Of a stretch of DNA of 64,000 bases, positions 36,142 to 47,113 are shown piece by piece. Numbering within the stretch: position 1 is the stretch's first letter; every line of letters starts with the position of its first letter. The notes beneath the pieces were generated by a model. It saw nothing but the letters and a program-made list of their open reading frames with translations. It was not told the DNA's origin and did no database searches. The stretch lies in contig NC_023757.2 in the NCBI RefSeq assembly GCF_000499845.2, positions 39,229,162 through 39,293,161 of the forward strand, read 5' to 3'. The position numbers and the translations under genes are program-made. This DNA comes from Phaseolus vulgaris (Eukaryota > Streptophyta > Magnoliopsida > Fabales > Fabaceae).

Positions 36142-39100
36142 TTACATGTCAGCAATTTCATCCATAACTGTCAATAGAAAATGTTTCAGTTTTCTTCTTC
36201 TCCGATTGCTTCCCCTGCATGCATTACCAGAACTCAACTGGGTTGCAATTATTCGTTGAATGTGCGTCAGATGAATCATAACAAGCAATTACATCATTGA
36301 TTTAAATATCTCTTCAAAGAATCAGAATGAAAGCTACTCTTTAATCAGGTTACCGTTTTATCTCATTAAAAGTGATTAGAAAAAGTTTAAAAATCAATAT
36401 TTTTACCTTAATTTAGGAACAACCTTTTTTGTCGGAGCTTTAAAAGAAATGATTCTCCAAATATCGAATGCATGACCCATTAAATGTGATGCATATTTTG
36501 CACATGATATATAGAACATGTACTACACAATTAATAAACCCAGAAGGTTTATGCGTAATATTAAAAGATCTAATAAAATAAGAACACACGAAACTATCGA
36601 GAAGTACCAACCGCAACCATATACAGTGTTTGCATAATCAATCAAACAAAAATAAGTATTGAAAACCAATCATGTTTAAACAATAACTAAACCTAGATTA
36701 AAAATGAGATAAGCTCATTTAAAATAATATAAATAGACCACTACTCCAAAGTATTCACTACTAATATTATTGTATATTTATTATTGCATTGATTGTACTC
36801 TTGAACACTAATTCGCCTCTCCTGGACCCAAGATGAGACCGAGATGTCACAAAAGAGCGAAGACCTCTAGGCAGCTTAAGACTAATCAGCAGGAGATTAC
36901 ATGATTTTACAGAAGTCTACTCGGTAATATAGAATATGAGGTTTACTCTTATATACTCTTCTCAAGTTTCTATCTATAATCTTATGCGACTTGAATTTTT
37001 CTCAATATACTCTCTCACTCCTAACACAATTGCGTTTGATACATAAATAGTATAAAAGAGACTCTTTTAATGAATTAAAGATAAACTCTGATAATATCTT
37101 AAATTTAGACTTAATTTTACAAAACTGAAAGGTAAAAGTTGTTAACCCAATCATGTACTCCATTCAGAATTTATCTCTAGTCTAGGTAAAAGTCCAGTTT
37201 TTCTCAATATCACTCTGCTAAGTTGTATGTATTGCATATCTTGTGATTCTTGTCAACCAAAATAAGTTTTGAACTTCGTGGGGTTCACTTAAGCAAGTTT
37301 CTTTGTACCATTAAGAAGAAAACACCACACAAACCAACCCTCAAAATTACTATTGGAATGCAGGCCATAACGATATTAAACTTCTACCATTATCATCTTG
37401 AATAAAATGCATGTGGCGGAGAATGTCTACTTTTTGTGTCTCGCCATTTGTTCAAATGCAATGCAATTACAACTTTCAATTCCTCACAACAGCAAGATAA
37501 TCACATATTTCCCCACCCACTTGATAGCTGACAAAAAAAGGTGGAGTGAACCTACCAATACTGGTTATGCAATACGAAAGAGTCTGTTGGTACTTTCTTG
37601 CCATCATCATTGCGGTTCCAGTGGTAGATAGCATGAGTCCTATTTTTTATCTCCAAGGTAGAGTGTCCATAGCTTGCTTCACGAAATGCAGAATATTCAG
37701 GCTGTGGATCCAAAAACCTGCACGACCAAGGATAGAATTAAAACTTATATGACAAGACATATTTGACAAACGGTAACTCCGGATCATAACCTCTAACGAA
37801 AATTGAATCTTATTCATAAAGGATTAAATAGAAACCCAAGATAACAATGGTAAAAAATACGATATTAGATATAGTTTGTTTAATTTACTTTGAAGCAAGT
37901 CCCTCTTGATTTCCACCATCTCCGACTGTTATATAAACAGGTGCTGATTTGTCAGGTAAGGGATACCTGTTACCGTTTGTTATGTTGTAGTCTATGTTGG
38001 AGAAACGATACTGAAAGCATGACAGAAAAATTATAAAAATCCACTCCGACATTAGATGACTGAAAGTGAGAGGACCAAAACAAATGAGTAGAAAGTGAAA
38101 AACATACTGATCTTTCATAAGCATGGACATGTCCAGCAAAGATCACGTCAACTTTGTATTTGATGAACCAGCTCTCAAATACTGATCGCATGCTTTCACC
38201 CTCCATATAGTGAGCTCCATTACTGTTGTAGAGTGGCACGTGCATGAGCACAATGAGCCAAGGAGTCTTCTCCCTATCAACCCGCTTCAGCTCTTCTTGA
38301 AGCCACATGTATTGAGGGGTATATTTTACTGTAATGAAAGATCACTATTACATAGAATACCATAAAAGAAAGCATAGAAAATTTCCAAAAGACCAAACAC
38401 AACAAAATTTGGTAACAAGCATACATAATGGTAGTGACTTTTCAACCGCAATAGTACAGCTCTAAGTAACAACATCTAACATTCTTAAGACCTGGAAACT
38501 TCAGAATGCTGCTCTCCACCATTCCTAACAAACTGGCACCAGAGTCCTAATGTAAAGAAGTCAAAGCCTTTTCTTTTTTTCCCTTTTCCTGTCTGGAAAA
38601 ATCAAATGTTGGTTGCTTATATTGGTACCATATTCCAACTGGGCATTACTTGTCTTTGGAATATTATTTGTTTTCATTTTTTTTCTTTTATCAGTACAAT
38701 GAAACGAAGAGAGACAAACACGAAAAAAAATGTCTCTCTTGAACTATGAAGCACTAATTCCAACACGAACACCAAATATAACACTCGGACATTGTTAATA
38801 TCTAAGATATAGGACACAGTAACACCGTTTTATATATGACCTCGTATTATTTATAATATAAGTTGTTTTCTTTAGTCAAGAACAGTTACGACTTATACTT
38901 TCTTAAATCACAGTTCAAACTGCATCGAAAAGATCCAAAGATATATTGAAGAGGTATCTGTGCTGAAAAAGAAAAAAGTGTGACACAGTTGATGAGTGTC
39001 AAACAAATATCGTATCCAAAGAATGCAGGTCACAACAACATACTATTCTACATATGTGCCCGTAATTCATAAGTATCAGAATTTTATTGCAGCTATTGAT

Positions 39101-42100
39101 GCAATCAAAACTCCTACTTTAGTCCAAGATGCTCTGAAAATGAGAAGTGGGGTCAAGCCATGAATGATAACATGATGGGATTGGAGAGAAGCTCAAACTA
39201 GGAGATTGTTGACAACCCAAAAAGACAAGGCAAATAGATGTAGGTGGTATATAGTATGAACAGTATGAAGTAGATCTAAAGGGATGTTATATCCATACTA
39301 AGTGAGATTGGTTGAAAAGACGTACACATGAGCCTGTGGAATTGACTATAAAGAGATATTTCTACCAGTAGCAAAGATAAATACTATGAGAATAACTCTT
39401 GCCCCAGCTGCCCATTTTTGCTGGGATTTGCAGCAATTTGATGTTAAAAATGTTCTTTCCTACACGGAGACTTAGAAAAGGAAGTTTTTCTCCCATATTT
39501 GATTTATGGTGGAAAGGACAAGGTCACTACGCTCAAGAAGGCTTTGTACGGTTTCAACCAGTCTCTCTAGGCATGATTTGTAAGATTAGCCAAGGCTATG
39601 ACATCCCTAAGTTATAGACAAAGTCAAGGTGATCATACCTTTTTGTATAGTATTCCCCAAATGACAAATTCCCTCTTCTCCCAGTTTATGTAGACTATGT
39701 GATCATTGTAAGTGATGATTAGATAGAAAACATGCTTTGAAGGAGACGCTTTTTGAAATGGAGTTGGTTGGGATAACTAGAGTACTTCCTTGGGAAGCCA
39801 ATTGGGAATGATTGATATCAACTTGAGGTAATGTTGTAAATAAATACAATTATATTTAGGATAGAAAAATTATCTTTCAATTTCTATTGTAGCTTATCTT
39901 TCATAATTTTTAGTTTATCTTTCAGACAGGTTTATCTTTTAGGTAAAATATAAAAAAAAGATAGCCATTTCATATTTTACTATCATAGATTAAAGATAGT
40001 TCTTTTATTTGTGTGTGTATATATACACACACGGTTACACCTGTTGTAACCTGAACAAAATTGAATTGAAACAAATCAACATGTAAGGAATATGAATAAG
40101 TAGATAAAGAGGAGATTAGTTACCAAATGGCGAATAGCTGGATAACACAATTATATGAGCAGACGCACGCCTCACTGCATACCAGAGGGGGTTGCTGCTA
40201 TTGGAGGCCAAATAGGGAGTAGTATATCGGTAAAGAAAGTTTTTGAAAGGAACAACTTCTCCCTGGCAAAGCATATTTGTATAAGAACATTGGAGCCAAG
40301 TTAACACTGAATGCAAAGTGTATGAAGTTTCCAACATAAGCAACGGGAGAATATTGGGATCTTAAAGTGAAGTGTTACAACAAATCTCATGAATATTTAC
40401 TTCAGCATCTGTTCTTGTGCCAACCATTCACAAATACATAAGAAATATCTTATTATGTACAAAACAAGTAGTTGTTTGCCACTTGAAGTTTGGGATATCT
40501 TAAGAGCTACACAAAATAATCTAGTGTTTGATGGCATATAAAAGATGTTGCTCCAAAACTGTAGAAATAATAAGATGGCATATCAAAGAAGATATCTAGT
40601 TCGCACCAAATAGTTTGATGGACCTGAGAGTCAGCTAAGTCATATTTTGCAGATGATCATGCATAATTCACGAAAAGGAACAAACCAGCGCACACAAAGT
40701 TAAGAAGAATAAAAATAAACATGTTTCTTATACTTTTCAATTCCAAAAAAAGAAAGGGAAAGCTGAAACCATGATGGTGGTTTATTATGTTATTGGCCCG
40801 TAATAATTAGTTCATTTCATTCTATTAATTCAGTTCAACAAGAACAACTAAGCCACATGACAGACTCAGGTTAGTACATTACCATGTAAGGCATGTAATC
40901 TATTTCGTGATTTCCGGCAGCCCATATCCAGGGATGATATGCTGTACTCCTTTCAACAAATCGGCCCCATGTATCCCACCGTAAACCAACATCATTGTAC
41001 TCGTACCTATCAGCGTAACAAAGATCTCCAACAAATAAGACAGTCTCCGCTCCACTCTGTATATAATGCTCAAGGGTGGAAAGAGAATTAAACGTTTGGC
41101 CCAAATCGCCTGCAATATTTATGCAATGATTCATTTATGAGAGCCAAATTAAAACTTACGGGAAATCTATAGAAAAAGGACATCCTGATAGACATTTTGC
41201 GAAATAAAAATAGAAAGAAACTACAATTGAGGATACAGAAAACTATTTTCTAGAAGAACGAACGTGTGAAAGCAGACAACTTACCAATTATCCCAAATTT
41301 GTAGGAAGCATCCGGGTCAACTTTAGGAGGTGTTTCGAACCAAAACTCTCGAGAAGAATCACCGCTTCCGATTCTGTAGTAGTATTTAGTCTTGTACTGA
41401 AATGGGGATATCACTGATTTTAATTAAATGAACACATTCTACACACAATAAGATGAGAATTAACAAGCACGAGATTAATTGAAAAAGAGAACATATTGTA
41501 TATTATGCGTTAGACTTCAGTTTTGAATTGATTTTACTTTTGACATTTCAAGTAAAATGCCAGTGATGATAATTCTAGTCTGGTAATTTGATCAACAATT
41601 ACCTCAAGGCCTTCAATAACACAATGATGAATGTATCCCGACTTGTATTCATAAAAAGTATAGTTTGTAACTGTGCCTTCTAAACTGGTTTGAAATTTAC
41701 TCTCTGATGTGCCGTATTGTACATGGTTGGGCCCTGGTTCATCTGGGGTCACCCATGAGATGATTACTGCTTTTCCATCGTAGTCACCTTGCGTGATGTG
41801 CACCTACAGTGGAATTAGTCAATACAGTAGAGTTTAATTGAATAAAAGGGAAAACGTTAGATCCTCATCAGAATTTCACTAAATACTATTAGCGAATATA
41901 TAATAAAATCAGCCTTGTTATTCTTGTATGACTTACTTGTTGAGGTGCATTATAACCCTTCGGAACTGCAAATGCTTCATGATCAAGGGGGATGTCAACT
42001 GCAGGCCACTCTGACCGAATGAAGGAGCTAGTGATCCCAGCACTCCCATCTCTAATAGAAACCAAGAGGACAAAGGAAGCAAGAACAAACTTCAGCAACA

Positions 42101-42122
42101 TGGTCTGCACTCTTCTTTCCAT
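36142..42122 (-). CDS. PAP26: Purple acid phosphatase, PAP26-type, copy A (9 coding exons, 480 aa)
   Basis: Exons, 5' to 3': 42122-41937, 41803-41603, 41396-41285, 41109-40883, 40262-40124, 38328-38108, 38010-37889, 37717-37556, 36214-36142. All introns are GT-AG with compatible phases. The start is the ATG at 42122; a GTG further up is not used. The protein has a signal peptide (about residues 1-29). The five metallophosphatase blocks are GDLG (D168), GDLCY (D195, Y198), GNHE (N233), VLMH (H318) and GHVH (H355, H357), a full set for the dinuclear metal site. N-glycosylation sequons include NYT, NSS, NIT and NRT. Text such as [19 protein letters not shown] and the tail [14 protein letters not shown] match Arabidopsis PAP26, a vacuolar and secreted acid phosphatase for phosphate recycling. 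The intersubunit Cys known from kidney bean PAP is absent (NGNRYPL). Intron 5 carries a copia relic. The last donor (TATTG|GTAGGT) gives an immediate stop if the intron is kept. Confidence 0.92.
39140..40081 (+). mobile_element. Ty1/copia relic (reverse transcriptase fragment plus 3' LTR) in PAP26-A intron 5
   Basis: Plus-strand translation in shifting frames gives copia reverse-transcriptase landmarks: [10 protein letters not shown] and EIVDNP near 39160-39230, then [20 protein letters not shown] and [10 protein letters not shown] near 39340-39455. Remnants of the YVDD region lie near 39690 and [15 protein letters not shown] near 39740. It ends in caacttgagg, like the copia polypurine tract, directly followed by TGTTGTAAATAAATAC at 39832. 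That is the likely start of the 3' LTR, which ends around 40081. Many stops and deletions break it. It lies antisense to the host gene. The corresponding intron of PAP26-B is only 126 bp and lacks it. Confidence 0.75.
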
Positions 42123-42806
42123 GGGCACGACGATTGTCTTTCTCTGCCTACAGAGTCATAACCATCTGCATCCAAGAATCCAACGATTGTCACTCATACT
42201 TTGCACACATTACTCTACATATATTTTGAAGTAATCTGCATTGAAATAACTTATTTCAAAGTAAATCTCAACTATCCTGTTCCAATTATCCCTTATGCTG
42301 ATTCATTTATTTATTTTCACAGTTTTTTACTATTGAAAAGGCTCTCTGATTAGCGTTGACCTCTACTTGAATCTACTGAGTCTCGGATCTAAACGAGCAA
42401 TCAATTTTAACGTAAGCGAACACCTTGCGTTGAAATGTCAATCAAATCATAAAACAGGCGAAGTTAGTCTTGCACAAGGTTTTCGAAATTTCCGTTTAAA
42501 TTTTGAACAGCGGTAGGTTCGTGAAAATGAAGCGAATCCAATCATAAAACAAGCGAGTGATGTATGATATTATGGTGAATGAGAGAGAGAGAGAGAGATG
42601 TTTACCTTGAAATGAAGTATCTGCAGAGAAGAGAGCGAAGGGAAGGGAAGGGAAGGAGAGGAAGAAGAGTGGAGAAGTGAATAATTGATGAAAGAGTGAA
42701 TTGGAAGGGAAGGAATGGACAGGGATGGTGCACGATAACTACTCCACCTGCTTCTCTTCTCTTCCCATAACTCTCAATCATTTCACTTTAATTTCTTGTT
42801 CTCTCT
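42123..42806 (-). promoter_or_regulatory. PAP26-A leader: 5' UTR exons, leader intron and TATA box region
   Basis: A 5' UTR exon appears to end at 42606 (TTTCAAG|GTAAAC), with a leader intron 42605-42166 ending gatgcag. A second UTR segment, 42165-42123, precedes the ATG. The acceptor context (gattcttggatgcag) is nearly identical in PAP26-B, supporting the intron. A (GA)n run (plus strand) at 42581-42598 lies just inside the intron. TATA-like ttttatata (plus strand) lies at 42832-42840, which would place the transcript start near 42805. The UTR segment after the acceptor holds a tiny uORF (ATG at 42165, five codons then TAG). Inferred from sequence only. Confidence 0.5.
42581..42598. repeat. 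(GA)n microsatellite in PAP26-A leader intron
   Basis: About nine GA units; the paralogous position in PAP26-B (49114-49131) carries the same repeat. Confidence 0.9.
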
Positions 42807-42840
42807 AATAATTGTTTCCCAACTCAGTTTTTTTTATATA

Positions 42841-44524
42841 ATTACTTGTTTTATATATAATATATCACTTAGTAAAATACATTTTAATTATTATTATTAT
42901 TATTGTTATTATTATATTATAATAGATTTATTAGCTAGTTTTATATGAAAAAGAGATGTTAAATTATATTTGCCTTTCTTATTGTAAGAAAATTGTTATC
43001 ATTGTTTTCTCAAATGTTTATTATAAAAATAATAAATTCACTGTGTATAAATAAAATTACTATTCACCAGGCGGAACGGAGATATTCCTTCTATCTTTAC
43101 ATTTTTTAAATAAATAAATAATAATAATAATAATATATAAGTTAAATAATACATAATTAAAATTATAATTTGATTTTTTTATACGAGTTTTGCTTTTTTT
43201 TTTCTTTTTGTGATTTGATCTTTAACTTTTATAAAAAAGTAATCATTTTGTTATTATCGTTAATTTTAATTCGATAGAACTCTAAATCTCACGTATTCAT
43301 TTAATTTTTTGTAAAAATAGTAAATCGATTAAAATGTAAAAAGTAAATTAAATAAAAGTTTTAAAATTAAATATTTGACTAACTACAGATAAAATATAAA
43401 CGACAACTAAATTGTAACTTTTCCTTGAAAATAAAATGTGTCATTTCAGATAAATATTTCCAAAAAATATTTAAAAAAATAAAATTAAACTTTAAAATGT
43501 CTAATATGCGCCTCTTCCAAATTAGTTTTGTCTATGGGAGATTTTTATTCTTTAGAAGTTTTATTTAAATACATCATAAATATTTTATAGAAAAGGCTTT
43601 ATTAGGATAATTTAAAATATTTATTCTAATAAAATATGTATTTTTTTCTTTCTAACTAACGTTTCTTGTAAGATCATCCTTTCTCAATCAATCATGCCTC
43701 AACTGGATAAATTCACTTATTTCACACAATTCTAAAACTTCTTTAATATGAATTATTTGTCTTAAAAGATAATAAATTTTTCGTAAATAAATGACCTTGT
43801 ACAGCTTATGTAAGGTTGAGAATAAGGTCCATGGACTCACTTATCCGGTTTTTTATTTATTTACTTGTAATAAATATTAACTTTTTTTTTAATTATTATA
43901 GTTATATTAAATTATTATTTTTATAAGATAGTCAAAATAAAGATCCACGTTAAATTCTAGAAGTTGCACGTTGAATACTTATAAATAACTTGATACGTCA
44001 AATATATAGCTAAAAAAACTAATATATTTTTTAGCACTGACTATATTATTGTTCTCATATGTTATTAACTGGACTACGTAAATTCAATATTCATTTCTTA
44101 AATTGAATTAATTGACTCCATGAATTTTTTGATTTTGAAACTAATCTTCTAGCGAGTTACAGAAATTCAATATCATATTAATAAAAGGATAATTAATTAA
44201 TAAAAGTATGAATAAGGTAAAACAAGAAATGAATTCGAATAATCAGAAATAGATGGAGAATAAAAGTTAAAATTGAAATTATTCTATGAATATAATTCAC
44301 GCTTAAAAATTATTAATAGATATGAACAGATAATAATATCTTGGTGACGATTTTTTTTTCTCATGCTAAAAGCGCGTTTATTTAATAGTGGCTTTTGTAG
44401 AATACAATCATTGAAGCAAACAAGCCAAGTTCACACGTAACCATTTCTAACAAGCTTTGTTTCGCACACTACAAAGGCCTATTTTTATTTTTCTATACTT
44501 ATTCCTATTCAATTGCCAACTTCA
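42841..44524. other. Spacer between the two PAP26 genes
   Basis: AT-rich sequence with ATT/TTA microsatellites near 42890 and 43120. It holds the distal PAP26-A promoter on the left and the PAP26-B 3' flank on the right. No other gene seen. Confidence 0.55.
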
Positions 44525-47113
44525 TCAATAACACGCACTCTGTTTTCCTTCACTGCTTCCCCTGCATGTACCACAATTCCACCGTCTTTCAATTTTCCTT
44601 TCAAGGACAAAAAATCTATATATGCATATTTCATGGGTTTATATACTAAATTAGAAATTAGAAATAATAATAAATTTATCATTTTTTTATATAATTATGT
44701 TATGCAAGAAAAGCTAAAAAAAAGGCTGGGTTCCATGCATCAACCCGTTTTAACTCTATTTGGCAAGTGACTGAATGATGATTAGTTAGAGTTATTTGGC
44801 TTGTGATGTTTTTTATACTTGTCATGATTAGCCTCCACCAGACAGATGTTAATTTGAGGAGAAAATTGTAGGCCATAAGATGCATGTGGAACAAAGAATG
44901 TCTAAAATTTGTGTCTCACTATTTGTGCAAATGTAATGACAACATGCAATTCATCATATTTTTGGCTGGCACTTTGATAGGTGTGCCAAAAGAAAAGGTG
45001 GAATGAACCTACCAATACTGGTTAAGCAAAACCAAAGAGTCAGCTGGTACTCTCTTGCCGTCATCATTGCGATACCAGTTGTAGACTGCATGAGTCCTAT
45101 TTTTAATCTCCAGTGTCGCGTGTCCATAGCTTGCTTCTCTAAAAGCAGAATATTCTGGCTGTGGGTCCAAATAACTGCACCACCAACCATAGTCACAAAC
45201 TATTAAAGTATGCATCACACAAACAAATGTTAATGATTTGTTTACTTTACCTTGAGGCAAGACCTTCTAGATTTCCTCCGTCTCCGATTGTTACGTATAT
45301 AGGTGCTGATGTGTCTGGTACGGGATACCTTCTACCTCCTGTTATGTTGTAGTCTATGTTGGAGTAGCGATACTGAAAGCAAAACATAAAATTTCAACAC
45401 AGTGTATCATAGAGTTATTGATACCATAGCATAGGAAGATAACGTATATATTGTGGTGTAAAGGGTGGGAGCAAAAGAAATGAGCAGAAAGAGAAGAAAA
45501 GCATACTGATCTTTCATAAGCATGGACATGTCCTGCAAAGACGGCATCAACTTTGTATTGGACGAACCAGCTCTCGAAAACTGATCGCATGGCTTCACCC
45601 TCCATATAGTGAGCTACATTACTGCTGTAGAGTGGCTTGTGCACGATCACAAAAAGCCAAGGCGTTTTCTCTCTATCAACCCTTGCCAGCTCTTCTTTAA
45701 GCCATATGTATTGAGGCGAGTACCTCACTGTTGACAAATTAAGATCGCTATTAGGAAACAATACCATGAAACAATGCAGCTAATTAAGGAATTGATATAT
45801 ATATTAACAAGTAGATAAAGAGGAGAAGATTGGTTAGTAGTGGTAGTAGTTACCAAATGCAGAATAGCTGGATAGCACAATTATATGAGCAGATGCACGC
45901 CTCACTGCATACCAGAGGGGGCTGCTGCTGTTGGAGGCCAAATAGGGAGTAGTATATCATTAAAGATAGTTCTTGAAAGGAACTATTTCTCCCTGACATT
46001 TTCAACAAGAGCAACACAAAACTAGTTCACGTCTCAACATCAACATAAACATAGTTTTGCAACAAATTTTGTAATAAAATTTTTTAGGAGTTACCACTTC
46101 AGGCATAAACTCTACTTCGTGATTTCCTACATTCCAAAACCATGGCTGATATGCTGCACTTTTTTCTGCAAATCGCCCCCATGTATCCCACCGTAAACCA
46201 ACATCTTCGAACTCATGCTCATCAGAATAAGAAAGATCTCCGACATATAACACGGCCTGTCCTCCACTCTCCAAATAATGCTCAAGGGTTGAAAGTGAAT
46301 TAAACGTTTGCCCCAAATCACCTGCAATTTTTCATTTATGAGAGCCACAAACTTCAAAATAATATATATATGCATGTGAAGAAACAGACAACTTACCAAT
46401 GATCCCAAATTTGTAGGGAGTATCTGGGCCAATTGTGGGAGGTGTTTGGAACCAAAAATCTCGAGCAGAATCACCACTTCCAATTCTATAGTAGTATTTA
46501 GTATTATGCTGAAATGGGAAATGGTTGAATTAACCAAATGAGCACATTCTAGTTTTGACACTGCAAATATAAGGCGAGTGATGATAATTGGATCAACAAT
46601 ATTACCGTAAGGCCTTCAATAAGACAGTGATGAATGTAGCCAGACTTGTAGTTATAGAAGGTGTAGTTTGCAACTGTGCCTTCTTTACTAGTTTGAAGGT
46701 TACTCTTTGATGTGCCATACTGTACATGGCTAGGTCCTGCTTCATCTGGGGTCACCCATGAGATGATCACTGCTTTCCCATCATAATCACCTTGCGTGAT
46801 GTGCACCTGCAGTGGAATTAATCAATCACTGAATAAAAGGAATAGCTTTAGAATTTGAAACTGCTTCACATGTCCAAATTAGGATCCTCATCAGCTTATA
46901 GATAAGAAAAATAGGCCTTGTTATCTTTGAAAGAGTTACTTGTTGAGGTGCATTGTAACCCTTTGGAATTGCAAATACTTCATGATCCACGGGCATGTCC
47001 TCTGATGGCCACTTTGTCCTAACGAAAGAGCTAGTCATCCCTGCACTCCCATCTCTGATAGAACTCAACAAGACAAAGGAAGCAAGAACAAACTTAAGCA
47101 ACATGGTCTGCAT
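44525..47113 (-). CDS. PAP26: Purple acid phosphatase, PAP26-type, copy B (9 coding exons, 464 aa)
   Basis: Exons, 5' to 3': 47113-46940, 46806-46606, 46508-46397, 46321-46095, 45992-45854, 45727-45507, 45372-45251, 45174-45013, 44561-44525. Exons 2-8 have exactly the lengths of copy A (201, 112, 227, 139, 221, 122, 162), so this is a tandem duplicate. The signal peptide is [22 protein letters not shown]. Metal-site blocks are all present: GDLG (D164), GDLSY (D191, Y194), GNHE (N229), VIVH (H314) and GHVH (H351, H353). The last exon is the odd part. After NQYW it reads [11 protein letters not shown] and stops, whereas copy A continues with the Arg-rich tail [10 protein letters not shown] and 13 further residues. 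The DNA downstream still aligns with copy A in another frame, so an indel has shifted and shortened the tail. Intron sizes are mostly small. Function is expected to match copy A apart from any role of the tail. Confidence 0.9.

Noticed and set aside
37552..37556. Stop codon TAG directly after NQYW as the normal end of both PAP26 proteins
   Set aside because: The TAG lies inside a good donor (GTAGGT), and a matching final exon beginning GGGAAGC with the PAP26 tail is found downstream in both genes. Retained only as a possible alternative end.
44954..45260. Overlapping minus-strand frames around PAP26-B exon 8 reading through introns
   Set aside because: Other-frame or intron read-through versions of exon 8; the joined PAP26 model accounts for them.
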